Assembly (NCBI GenBank): GCA_002839315.1
Contig: PGXV01000001.1
Span: 310,001 to 374,000 of the forward strand
Length of the DNA stretch: 64,000 nt
Reading direction: 5' to 3'
Origin: Spirochaetae bacterium HGW-Spirochaetae-3
Lineage (GTDB): Bacteria; Spirochaetota; Spirochaetia; Treponematales; UBA12059
Part shown: positions 17,759 to 25,476 of the stretch, piece after piece
How the letters are laid out: each line of letters begins with the position of its first letter
Numbering within the stretch: position 1 is the stretch's first letter
The notes under the pieces: generated by a model
Databases searched by the model: none
Told to the model about the DNA's origin: nothing
The model's input: only the letters and a program-made list of their open reading frames with translations
Translations under genes and position numbers: made by a program

Positions 17759-19311
17759 CATCGCTCCGAGTCGGGCGCGAGCGCCACGCGGAATCCGAGG
17801 TAGGGGGAGCATTCGGTTTCGCGCATCGGGCCGCGGGAGGCGAGGCTCACGAGGTCCGGAAGATTAGCCCATGAACCGCCGCGCACTAGCGCCTCGGAGG
17901 ATGGATAGCGATCCCTGTTCGCCATGCCCGCCGCCGGATGGGCGGCATAGGAGTCGCCGCACCACTCCCAGACGTTGCCGAGCATGCCCTTGAGCCCCGC
18001 GGCGTCGTATCGTAGCGATCCGGGGGGGACTGGGCCGGTCGAGCCCGAGCCGGCGAGGACGGCGTCGCCGGGCGCGGATAGGCCGGCGGCGCTCGAAGCC
18101 GCGGCGGCGTACGACCACTGGGCTTCTGTCGGTAGGGCGAAACGCATGCCGACCGGAGCCGCCGTCTCGGTGAGCCAGTCGCAATAGGCTATGGCGGCCG
18201 GACGCGAAACGTATCGGAGGACGTCACCCTGGTCGGCTTCGGTGAATCCCTTCAGGTAATCCGCCTCCGCGAGGCCCTTAGAGGTCAGGTCGGCGGCCGC
18301 TCCGTAGCCCCACTCGGGCCGAGCCGCCACGAAGCGCCTGAACTCCCCGACCGTCGTCTCGGCCGAGGCGATACCGAAGCGCGGTACGAATGAAACGGCC
18401 GAGAGCGCCGCGCCCGCGGTTACGACGGTTCGCCCAGGGCCCATCGCCACGAATTCCGCGCCCGCGAGGATAGAGGTAGGGCCCACGGTCGACGCAGCTA
18501 CCGAGGCTGCCGCTACGGTCCGCTCTAGAAGGGAGCGGTACAGCCCGCTGGACTCGAGCCGTTCGCGTGTCGCGCCGGTCGAATACGCGGCGAGCGCCGT
18601 GAGCATGGCGGGGTCGTCCCGCAGCTCGGTCGCGAGGGCCGATACGAGCCTGCCGAGCGATACCGGCGTTACCGCGGCGGATCGGCCGTACGCGATGCTT
18701 ACGGCCCTCGCCGCGTCACGGAGCGACTGGGCATGGTTAGCGTACGAAGCCGCGACGCCGGCTAGGCCGTCCGCGTCGATCGAGGACGGCAGGATAGACG
18801 CGGCCCGTGCGGCGTCGGAAAGAACCATCGGTATCTGGTAGGATTCGCTCGGAGTGCCCGAAAGCGCCCACGAAGCGTACGAGCGCATGCCGTCGCCGAG
18901 CAGGGAATAGCCAGGCGAGCGCGAAAGCGTTACGGCCAGGTCGGCCCGCGGCTTGACGAAGAGCGTCCCGAACAAGCGCGCCTTGGATCGGATCGCGCCT
19001 TCGTAGGCGTCGAAACCGGGCCTGTTCACGCGTACGGCTCGATCGCCCGCCGCGACGAATACGTCGCATGGCGCGAACCCCCGATAGACGCCATCTACGT
19101 ATATCGCGGATCCCGGAGGATCGGCCGTGATGGAATAGACGACGCCTGGGCGCCTGATACCGGGATATAGGAGGAGAAGGAAGGCCGCGACCAGAACGGC
19201 GGCGCCGTATACGGCGGCCAGGTATTTCCTCGGCGGGACTCCCAGGATGGGTTTCAGGCGTACGGTCGCGTCGTCGATATCCTGTTGAGTCAAGGTCTTA
19301 TCATCTTTCAT
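17758..19311 (-). CDS. Membrane-anchored protein with PEGA and formylglycine-generating-enzyme-like domains
   Basis: 517 residues from ATG 19311, chosen because a near-perfect promoter ends 6 bases before it. A cytoplasmic N-terminus of about 30 residues precedes a transmembrane helix (about 32-53). Next is a PEGA-type beta domain (DPPGSAIYVDGVYRGFAPCD), an Ala-rich helical middle, and a C-terminal FGE-sulfatase fold (about 300-510) with PTEAQWSYAA, GNVWEWCGD and VRGGSW. Many such domains are not oxidases but adhesion or regulatory folds. The catalytic cysteine pair of true FGE is not evident. Extracytoplasmic, function unknown. Confidence 0.8.
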   Translation of the reverse strand: MKDDKTLTQQDIDDATVRLKPILGVPPRKYLAAVYGAAVLVAAFLLLLYPGIRRPGVVYSITADPPGSAIYVDGVYRGFAPCDVFVAAGDRAVRVNRPGFDAYEGAIRSKARLFGTLFVKPRADLAVTLSRSPGYSLLGDGMRSYASWALSGTPSESYQIPMVLSDAARAASILPSSIDADGLAGVAASYANHAQSLRDAARAVSIAYGRSAAVTPVSLGRLVSALATELRDDPAMLTALAAYSTGATRERLESSGLYRSLLERTVAAASVAASTVGPTSILAGAEFVAMGPGRTVVTAGAALSAVSFVPRFGIASAETTVGEFRRFVAARPEWGYGAAADLTSKGLAEADYLKGFTEADQGDVLRYVSRPAAIAYCDWLTETAAPVGMRFALPTEAQWSYAAAASSAAGLSAPGDAVLAGSGSTGPVPPGSLRYDAAGLKGMLGNVWEWCGDSYAAHPAAGMANRDRYPSSEALVRGGSWANLPDLVSLASRGPMRETECSPYLGFRVALAPDSER

Positions 19312-19317
19312 CGCCGG

Positions 19318-19347
19318 ATTATAGGAGTCCATGGCGAGGCTTGTCAA
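19318..19347 (-). promoter_or_regulatory. Consensus promoter of the FGE-like/smpB/rsmD operon, leaderless
   Basis: Reading the minus strand: -35 TTGACA (19347-19342, perfect), 18-base spacer, -10 TATAAT (19323-19318, perfect), then CCGGCG and the ATG at 19311. The expected +1 coincides with the A of the start codon, and there is no Shine-Dalgarno. Its -35 overlaps the opposing lepB promoter's -35. Confidence 0.8.
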
Positions 19348-19369
19348 CGCGATCGAAAGATGGTAGCCT
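19341..19369 (+). promoter_or_regulatory. Promoter of the lepB-lepB-hemW-pdxY operon, leaderless
   Basis: -35 TTGTCA (19341-19346), 17-base spacer, -10 TAGCCT (19364-19369), 7 bases, then ATG at 19377. No Shine-Dalgarno. The -35 shares five bases with the perfect TTGACA of the divergent promoter, so only one polymerase can bind at a time. Confidence 0.55.
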
Positions 19370-19376
19370 CGTTTCG

Positions 19377-20342
19377 ATGGACGCAAAAACCGACTTTCTC
19401 GCGTCGCTGGAGTCCTTCACGGAGCGCGCCCTGACGCGCCGCAAGAAGCGCCGGCTCGCCCAGAAGATGAAACAACAGGCCAAGCACTGGATCAGGGATT
19501 GGGCAGAAGCCATCCTCTGGGCCGTATGCATGGTTCTCCTCATCAATCAATACCTCTTCCAGATGTATCGTATACCTTCCGGCTCCATGTCCGGGACGCT
19601 CGAGATAGGGGACATGATCTTCGTCGACAAGCTCGTGTACGGCCCCGAGCTGCTTCCCGGCGTCGCGAAGATGCCGGGCGTCAGACAGGCGAAACGAGGC
19701 GAGATCGTCGTTTTCGAGAACCCCGCGTATTTGTCCAAGGGGCCCGTGTTCACGATACTGCAGCAATTCGTCTATATGGCCACGTTGACCCTCGTCGACA
19801 TCGACAAGGACGAGCTCGGCCAGCCGCGCGTCCACTACCTGATAAAACGGGCGGTCGCGGTGGGCGGCGATACCGTAAGAGTCGCCGACGGGGAAGTGAG
19901 CTTCCTGTTCCGCGGGGCGTCGGATTGGGTTGGCGAGCGGGAATACCAGAAGCTATCCGGTTTCGCCTATCCGCTCAGGCGCATGGTGAAGCCGGAGGAT
20001 TACCCCTCTATCCACGCGACCGGAAGGCAGGCCGCCGAGGTAGACATGAGGCTCATCGGCGATACGAAACCGTCTGCGTATAACCCGTACGACGATCAGG
20101 CGCTCTTGGCCTCCCGGTTCGCCGAACTTGCCTCTGCATATCCTCACGACGCGCGTTTCGTCGCCGAAGACAGGAAGGTACGTTCCGGCTGGTATATCCC
20201 GGAAGACAGGATATTCACGATGGGCGATAACCGGGACAACTCCAAGGACGCGCGCTGGTTCGGCGCCGTCTCGCTGGACAAGGTGCTCGGGCACGCCCTG
20301 TTCATCTACTGGCCGCTCGGACGCCTTGGCGGCATCAGGTAG
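19377..20342 (+). CDS. lepB: Signal peptidase I (first of two)
   Basis: 321 residues. A basic cytoplasmic N-terminus (RRKKRRLAQKMKQQ) precedes one transmembrane segment (about 45-62). Box B IPSGSM has catalytic S70; box D LIKRAVAVGGDTV has the general-base K157; box E is GDNRDNSKDARWFG. An insert between boxes D and E makes it longer than typical single-span enzymes. It cleaves signal peptides from Sec/Tat substrates on the outer face of the membrane. First gene of a four-gene operon, followed after 2 bases by a second signal peptidase gene. Confidence 0.93.
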   Translation: MDAKTDFLASLESFTERALTRRKKRRLAQKMKQQAKHWIRDWAEAILWAVCMVLLINQYLFQMYRIPSGSMSGTLEIGDMIFVDKLVYGPELLPGVAKMPGVRQAKRGEIVVFENPAYLSKGPVFTILQQFVYMATLTLVDIDKDELGQPRVHYLIKRAVAVGGDTVRVADGEVSFLFRGASDWVGEREYQKLSGFAYPLRRMVKPEDYPSIHATGRQAAEVDMRLIGDTKPSAYNPYDDQALLASRFAELASAYPHDARFVAEDRKVRSGWYIPEDRIFTMGDNRDNSKDARWFGAVSLDKVLGHALFIYWPLGRLGGIR

Positions 20343-20344
20343 GC

Positions 20345-21076
20345 ATGATGAAACGAGTACAATCCTTCGAGGATACGAGGAAGCGTCGTTCGCGTATTTT
20401 CCGCCTGCTGAAGTATGTAGGATTGCTCTTCATCGCGTTCGAGGTATTCTCCGTTTTCGGCTTGAAGTCGTGGGTCGTGGGGTCGTCGTCGATGCTCCCT
20501 ACGCTGGCTCCTAAGGACAGGATCATCGTCGCGTCCTCGGCATACGGGTTGAATAATCCGATTACCGGTAGCCGCGCGGCTTTCAAGGCGCCTGAGCGCG
20601 GGGACGTCGTGCTCCTGCGCCTGCCTTCGTCGCGCCTGAGCCCGTGGCAGGATCGCTTTTTCGACTCCTTGATACGTTTCCTGACGCTTCAGATGACCGG
20701 CTCCACGCGGCGGGGAGCGCCCGAGGGCATGCCTGTCGTCAAGCGCGTCGTCGCCTGTCCCGGCGACTCCGTCATGCTGGACGGCTTCGTCGTCTACGTA
20801 AAGGCGAGCGGCACTTCGCATTACCTTACCGAGTACGAGACGTCCGGCGGCGATTATGCAATCAACGGGGGGCGCCCCGTGGACGACTGGGACGCCAGCA
20901 TGCCCCTTTCGGGTACAATGGCTCCGGTAGAACTCGGAGCCGATGAATTCTTCGTCGTCGGTGACGATCGCTTCTCTAGCGCCGATTCCCGGTTCTTCGG
21001 TCCGGTCAAGGGCGGTCACATCATAGGCAAGGTGATACTGCGCTATTGGCCCGTCGACCGGATTTCCGGGCTTTAG
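20345..21076 (+). CDS. lepB: Signal peptidase I (second of two)
   Basis: 243 residues; ATG-ATG at 20345/20348. Basic N-terminus, one membrane helix (about 22-40), box B VGSSSM with S49, box D VVKRVVACPGDSV with K133. Box E reads GDDRFSSADSRFFG, so the usual GDN is GDD. The protein shares little with its neighbour outside the catalytic boxes, suggesting an old duplication or distinct substrate sets. hemW follows after 9 bases. Confidence 0.9.
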   Translation: MMKRVQSFEDTRKRRSRIFRLLKYVGLLFIAFEVFSVFGLKSWVVGSSSMLPTLAPKDRIIVASSAYGLNNPITGSRAAFKAPERGDVVLLRLPSSRLSPWQDRFFDSLIRFLTLQMTGSTRRGAPEGMPVVKRVVACPGDSVMLDGFVVYVKASGTSHYLTEYETSGGDYAINGGRPVDDWDASMPLSGTMAPVELGADEFFVVGDDRFSSADSRFFGPVKGGHIIGKVILRYWPVDRISGL

Positions 21077-21085
21077 GATTACGTC

Positions 21086-22294
21086 GTGGCGCCCGCGCCT
21101 TCGCTGTACGTACATGTTCCCTTCTGCGCGTCCAGATGCTCGTATTGCGACTTCCACAGCGAAGCCTGCGGCCCGTCCGCCCTCGCCGATAGATCCGAGG
21201 CGTGGCTACGGGCGATCGAAATTCATCTGACCGCTCTGGATCGCCGTTTCGGGCATGCCGGTTTCAATACTGTATACGTCGGAGGGGGCACGCCATCCTG
21301 GTTGCCGCGCGACGTCCTTCGCCGCGCGCTCTCCGCCATAGGCGCCGCGGCTACCTCAGCCGGCTCTTCCCCGGCCGAATGGAGCGTCGAGGCTAACCCT
21401 GAGGACGTAGACGGCGACTTCCTCTCGATGCTGAACGACTCGGGCGTCGATCGCTTAAGCGTCGGGGTACAGAGCCTGGAGGATGCGGCGCGGATGACGG
21501 CCGGGAGGCGTGGTGACGCCGGCGATACGAAAGACCGCCTCGAGGCGATAGCGCGCGGATGGGGACACGGCTGGTCGGCCGATCTCATATTCGGGCTACC
21601 GGGGCAGACGACGCTCGGTATGGCTAGCGACGTATCGTTCATTTCGGGACTAGGAGCGGGTCACGTGTCGCTGTACGAGCTGACGATAGAGGCGGGTACG
21701 CCGCTATGCGTCGCCGCAGAAACGGGATCGGTTAAGCTACCCGACCAGGATGAACGCGCCGACCTGTACGATGCCGCGGCAGAGACCCTGAGGTCCGATG
21801 GATTCGCTCGCTACGAGGTGTCGAACTGGACGCGCCCGGGAAACGAATGCATACATAACGAGGTCTATTGGGATATGGGCGATTGGCTCGCGCTGGGCCC
21901 GTCGGGAGTAGGGAATATCACGGCGGGGCGAGGCGAGTTCTTGCGTCTCGAGAATTCCCGCGATGACGGGACGTATGCGCTCGATCCGTCAGGATCGGTT
22001 AACGAGTACGCTATAGCCGGCAAGGACGCGGCGTTCGAATGCCTCATGACCGCGCTCAGGACGACCAAGGGGCTCGACCTGAAACGATTCGGCGCACGTT
22101 TCGGCGTCGATCCGCAGGAAGCGTTCGGGCGGCTGCATGAATCGTTCCCGGCGCTCGTACGGCTGGAAAGCGGAAAATGGATCGCCACGGATCGTGGGCT
22201 AGACACGCTCAACGTTCCGCTCGTCGCCGCGCTTTCCGTCGCCGATGGCTATTTCGGCGGATCGGCCGGCGAGAACGGAGCAGAGAGAGCATGA
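21086..22294 (+). CDS. hemW: HemW-like radical SAM protein
   Basis: 402 residues, GTG start. Radical-SAM cluster C14-x3-C18-x2-C21 (CASRCSYC) is followed by F, the HemW-type aromatic that distinguishes it from true HemN coproporphyrinogen oxidase. YVGGGTPSWL, EANPEDV, SVGVQSLED and DLIFGLPGQT are family landmarks, and a C-terminal winged-helix-like HemN_C domain is present. HemW proteins bind heme and are proposed heme chaperones. The last bases overlap the pdxY start (ATGA), so the two are coupled. Confidence 0.88.
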   Translation: MAPAPSLYVHVPFCASRCSYCDFHSEACGPSALADRSEAWLRAIEIHLTALDRRFGHAGFNTVYVGGGTPSWLPRDVLRRALSAIGAAATSAGSSPAEWSVEANPEDVDGDFLSMLNDSGVDRLSVGVQSLEDAARMTAGRRGDAGDTKDRLEAIARGWGHGWSADLIFGLPGQTTLGMASDVSFISGLGAGHVSLYELTIEAGTPLCVAAETGSVKLPDQDERADLYDAAAETLRSDGFARYEVSNWTRPGNECIHNEVYWDMGDWLALGPSGVGNITAGRGEFLRLENSRDDGTYALDPSGSVNEYAIAGKDAAFECLMTALRTTKGLDLKRFGARFGVDPQEAFGRLHESFPALVRLESGKWIATDRGLDTLNVPLVAALSVADGYFGGSAGENGAERA

Positions 22295-23139
22295 GCATCC
22301 TTTCTATACAGTCCCATGTCGTCTACGGTCATGTCGGGAACCGGTCGGCGGTATTCCCGCTGGAGCGCCTCGGTTTCGATGTCTGGCCGGTCAATACCGT
22401 ACAGTTCTCGTGCAACACCGGAATCCCCGGCTGGACCGGTTCCGCGTTCGGCGCCGATCACGTGTCGGATATCGTCAGGGGGCTCGAGACGCTCGGCGTC
22501 TTGAGCCGCTGCGAGGCTGTCCTGTCGGGCTACATGGGTAGCGTTGAAACGGGAGCCGCGATAATGACCGCGGTAGACGCGGCGAAGAGGGCTAACCCCG
22601 GTTCGATATACTGTTGCGATCCTGTCATGGGCGACGAGCCCGAAGGCGTGTACGTGCATAGCGGCATACCCGAGTTCATCGCTGCCGAGGCCCTACCGAG
22701 AGCCGATATCATATGCCCCAACGTCTTCGAGGCCGAGATGCTCTCCGGGACCAGGATATCGTCATCCCGCGAGGCCGCCGAGACCGCGGACATCCTTCAC
22801 GGCATGGGGCCTCGCGTCGTCGTTATTACGAGCTACCGGCCCGATAACGACGGGCGCATGGGATTCTTCGTCAGCGACGGGACGATGAAACGAACCGTCG
22901 TTGCGCCCGTCCTGCCGTTCCCCAAGCCTCCGAAGGGCTCGGGCGACCTCGCGAGCGCGCTCTTCCTGGCCTATTACCTCAAGGCCGGGAACGTGTCGGA
23001 TGCGATGGAAGCGACTATAGGAGCCCTGTACGCCGTACTGGAGGCGACGCTGGCCTCGGGACGCGAAGACTTGGCCATCGTGGCGGCCCAGGAATCTATC
23101 GCGTCGCCTACGAGGAAATACAAGGCGGAGCCTGTCTGA
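22291..23139 (+). CDS. pdxY: Pyridoxal kinase PdxY
   Basis: 282 residues from ATG 22291; longer upstream reading frame is inside hemW. Ribokinase-fold features: N-terminal SIQSHVVYGHVGNRSA and VNTVQFSCNTG (B6 pocket), DPVMGDEPEGVYV, ICPNVFEAEML, and the GSGDLASA anion-hole/catalytic Asp segment. It phosphorylates pyridoxal (and possibly pyridoxine) in PLP salvage. It overlaps hemW by 4 bases and closes the lepB operon. Confidence 0.93.
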   Translation: MSILSIQSHVVYGHVGNRSAVFPLERLGFDVWPVNTVQFSCNTGIPGWTGSAFGADHVSDIVRGLETLGVLSRCEAVLSGYMGSVETGAAIMTAVDAAKRANPGSIYCCDPVMGDEPEGVYVHSGIPEFIAAEALPRADIICPNVFEAEMLSGTRISSSREAAETADILHGMGPRVVVITSYRPDNDGRMGFFVSDGTMKRTVVAPVLPFPKPPKGSGDLASALFLAYYLKAGNVSDAMEATIGALYAVLEATLASGREDLAIVAAQESIASPTRKYKAEPV

Positions 23140-23148
23140 GACTCCGCC
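23124..23148 (-). terminator. Possible terminator of the DUF2147 gene
   Basis: Inverted repeat GGCGGAG / CTCCGCC (7 bp, 11-base loop) spanning the pdxY stop. On the minus strand it is followed by TTGTATTT; on the plus strand there is no T run. Better read as a weak terminator for the minus-strand gene ending at 23167. Confidence 0.4.
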
Positions 23149-23166
23149 CGAGTGTGGGGCCGAGCG

Positions 23167-23700
23167 TTATTTCTTCGTCGGTATGACGGGGACGAACGAC
23201 TTGGCGTCGGGTAGCGTGAATCCCGCCGGCAGCTCGCGTACGCTGGCGAGCTGCCAGGTCTGGTTCCTGCCGAGGAGCCCGCCCGTGCCCTTGAGCGATC
23301 CGCGTACGACGAGCTTGTCGCCTTCGCGCTTGATCGTGCAATCGTAGACCTTGCCGTCGCCCGGATCGATGATCGAACCCTTGTAGTCCTTGCTCCTGGT
23401 CTGGAGCTGGTATACGAAGTCGAGCCCGCAATTGGGCGGGTCGCCCGCCAGGGCATCAGCCTTGAGGGTCTTCGTGGCGATCGTATCGTCTACGAGCCCC
23501 GTATCGAGGTTGATCGTCGCCATCATCCTCCCGTAAAGCATGCCGCCGTTAGAGTATATAAGGACGTATGCGTTGGGCTTGCCGCTCTTGTCGTCTATGA
23601 TTTTCCATAGTCCCAGGATGTCGTCGGCGGCCCATGCGGCTACCGTACCGAACGCAAGTAGAATAATCGTCAATACGGCCATCATCCTCGTCTTTTTCAT
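23167..23700 (-). CDS. Exported DUF2147-family protein
   Basis: 177 residues. N-terminal signal peptide (KKTRMM, hydrophobic stretch, AWA-AD cleavage near residue 25). The mature part begins with ILGLWKIIDDKSGKPNA and carries GSIIDPGDGKVYDCTIKREGDKL and LVVRGSLKG....GRNQTW, the pattern of DUF2147 (compact beta-barrel, periplasmic). Characterised relatives are few. GGAGA lies 8 bases before the ATG. It is separated from the next minus-strand gene by about 110 bases and is likely monocistronic. Confidence 0.85.
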   Translation of the reverse strand: MKKTRMMAVLTIILLAFGTVAAWAADDILGLWKIIDDKSGKPNAYVLIYSNGGMLYGRMMATINLDTGLVDDTIATKTLKADALAGDPPNCGLDFVYQLQTRSKDYKGSIIDPGDGKVYDCTIKREGDKLVVRGSLKGTGGLLGRNQTWQLASVRELPAGFTLPDAKSFVPVIPTKK

Positions 23701-23809
23701 ACAGACATTCTCCTTGGATTAATAAGCGCTATCGATGTTCGATAGGCCGGTTCATGATACCGAGGAAGTATAGGTCCGGCCATCGCGTCCTGTAAAGCGA
23801 AGAAAAAAC

Positions 23810-24415
23810 CTATATAAAGAGGTCGTAGTGATCGCGATTCAGCTCGGACCTGGTCTTCTTCCAACCGAGATTATACAGTTTCTCCGCCCCGATGGTAGAT
23901 GGCGGCCCATGGCCGGGCAATACCATGCAATCGTCGGAAAGGCTCAGTATCTTCTTGACCAGCTGTTCCTTCAGAAGCCTGTTGCCGTATTGGCTCATGG
24001 TCTTTCCAATGAGCCCGGCGTGCAGCACGTCGCCGGTAAAGAGAAGCCTGTCGAAGAGGTAGACGATCGAGTCGGCGGAATGGCCCGGCACCGAGAGCGC
24101 CTTGACGTCGATGCCGCAAACGGTGAACTCCTCCGCGTCCTGTACCATCCTGCAGGGAATTTCCCCGAGCGTGGCGTTGCTTGAATAGACTTCCGCGTCG
24201 TATATGCGGAGGAGCGTTCGAAGGCCGTCGACGTGATGGGCATGGTTGTGCGTTACCAGAACGGCCTTCACCGCATAGCCTTTCCCCTCGATGAAATCGA
24301 GGAGCCCTATCGTGAAGGCGGCCGGATCGATAATGAGCGCTTCGCGCGTTGCGTCGTTCCCTACCAGGTATACGTTCGCGGAGCCATGCACGGAGTAGTG
24401 GAAGAAGACGGTCAC
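23810..24415 (-). CDS. Metallo-beta-lactamase-fold hydrolase with altered metal motif
   Basis: 201 residues from GTG 24415, whose GTGA overlaps the upstream stop; the frame extends to 24469 inside that gene. MBL landmarks: IIDPAA, THNHAHHVDGL, PGHSADSIVYLF, LFTGDVLHAG, LPGHGPPS. The canonical HxHxDH reads H56-N-H58-A-H60-H61, so the Asp that binds the second metal is replaced by His. Glyoxalase II-like architecture without the C-terminal helical domain. Substrate unknown. Confidence 0.82.
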   Translation of the reverse strand: MTVFFHYSVHGSANVYLVGNDATREALIIDPAAFTIGLLDFIEGKGYAVKAVLVTHNHAHHVDGLRTLLRIYDAEVYSSNATLGEIPCRMVQDAEEFTVCGIDVKALSVPGHSADSIVYLFDRLLFTGDVLHAGLIGKTMSQYGNRLLKEQLVKKILSLSDDCMVLPGHGPPSTIGAEKLYNLGWKKTRSELNRDHYDLFI

Positions 24416-25011
24416 TGGTCTATCCTGTCGAGATCGCGTATGGCCTCCTGGGTGTTGGACAATCGCCACGAGACGTCCGTCTCCTTGGTCGGGAAGATGA
24501 AGGTCCTCTTGAGATTGCAGTCTATGAAGTCCGTCTTCTCGAATTCGGCCATGATGAAGCGTGAATTATAGAGATTGGTATAGTTGAAGGTGCAATAGCT
24601 CGCCTGTACGCCGTCGAAGTTGTTATGGACCAGCTCGGAGTGCTCGAACGAGGCGTTGAGGAAACGGGCTCCGGCGAACGAGCAGAATTGGGCGTCGATT
24701 CCCGAGAAGTCGCAGGAATCGACCAGGCTAAAATCGAAGAAGCACATCCTGAAGGTGCAACCGGTGAAGGTCATGTTCCTAAGCACGGTCCTCGAGAACG
24801 AGCAGGAGTAGAATCGTTTGCCTGAGAGGTCCGCGCCCTCGAAGCGCAGGCCGGCGACGTTAAGATTCTTGATGAGGCCGACGTCTCTGAACGATTCGAC
24901 GACGGACGCGGCCATCGCGCCGGGATCCGGATGGTGGTCGGCGCAGCTATCGGCATTTGAAAGCGCCGTCGCCTCGCATCCGGGAACTGAGCAGCGTCGG
25001 AACTCGTACAT
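24412..25011 (-). CDS. Pentapeptide-repeat-like protein
   Basis: 199 residues from ATG 25011 (GGAGG 8 bases upstream); an earlier GTG at 25026 overlaps that Shine-Dalgarno. The N-terminus has a small Cys/His patch (CSVPGCEATAL...CADHH). Residues about 55-185 form irregular pentapeptide repeats with central Phe/Leu (FEGADLSGKRFYSCSFS, FSGIDAQFCSFAGARF, LYNSRFIMAEFEKTDF), predicted to make a right-handed quadrilateral beta-helix. Probably cytoplasmic. Function unknown; coupled to the downstream MBL gene by a 4-base overlap. Confidence 0.75.
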   Translation of the reverse strand: MYEFRRCSVPGCEATALSNADSCADHHPDPGAMAASVVESFRDVGLIKNLNVAGLRFEGADLSGKRFYSCSFSRTVLRNMTFTGCTFRMCFFDFSLVDSCDFSGIDAQFCSFAGARFLNASFEHSELVHNNFDGVQASYCTFNYTNLYNSRFIMAEFEKTDFIDCNLKRTFIFPTKETDVSWRLSNTQEAIRDLDRIDQ

Positions 25012-25138
25012 AGCCGCGGCCTCCACGGGATTGGTCGATAGCGCTTAGCGGCGCAGGGGTACAGGATAGCCTAAATAATGGCCCTCCTCAAGCCGCCGAA
25101 GAAGGCGAGAGCGCAATTGGTTAAACCTTAACTATCGC

Positions 25139-25167
25139 TTGAAATTAAGCGGTCGTCCGCGTACACT
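25139..25167 (+). promoter_or_regulatory. Leaderless promoter of the 93-residue cysteine-rich protein gene
   Basis: -35 TTGAAA (25139-25144), exactly 17 bases, -10 TACACT (25162-25167), then GCGTGT and the ATG at 25174. No Shine-Dalgarno precedes the ATG. Confidence 0.7.
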
Positions 25168-25173
25168 GCGTGT

Positions 25174-25455
25174 ATGTGCTCGTATTGCGGTGTCAAGCTA
25201 CCCGAAGGCGCGATAGGCTTCCGGGATCTATGCGCCTCCTGCGGCAGGGAACTGCATATATGCAGGCATTGCCGGTTCTTTAAGCCCGGCGTCTTCCAGG
25301 ACTGCACCGAAACGGTCCCCGATGCCGTCAAGGAAAAGGATCGCATGAATTTTTGCGAGTATTTCAAGGCGGATCCGAAGACCGTCGGGGGATCGCAAGG
25401 GCTTGACGCGTCGAAGTCGGCCAAGAGCTCCTTCGACGACCTCTTCCGAATTTGA
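25174..25455 (+). CDS. Small cysteine-rich (zinc-ribbon-like) protein
   Basis: 93 residues. Three CxxC-type pairs: CSYC, CASC and CRHC, plus later single cysteines (FQDC, FCEYF). The CRxCRFFxPG...C...FCEYF pattern looks like a zinc-binding module found in spirochaete and delta-proteobacterial hypotheticals. The tail after residue 70 is low-complexity Ser/Lys/Asp. Cytoplasmic. It starts a transcription unit with murI (22-base gap). Function unknown. Confidence 0.7.
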   Translation: MCSYCGVKLPEGAIGFRDLCASCGRELHICRHCRFFKPGVFQDCTETVPDAVKEKDRMNFCEYFKADPKTVGGSQGLDASKSAKSSFDDLFRI

Positions 25456-25476
25456 ATCCCACTATCAGGATACCAG

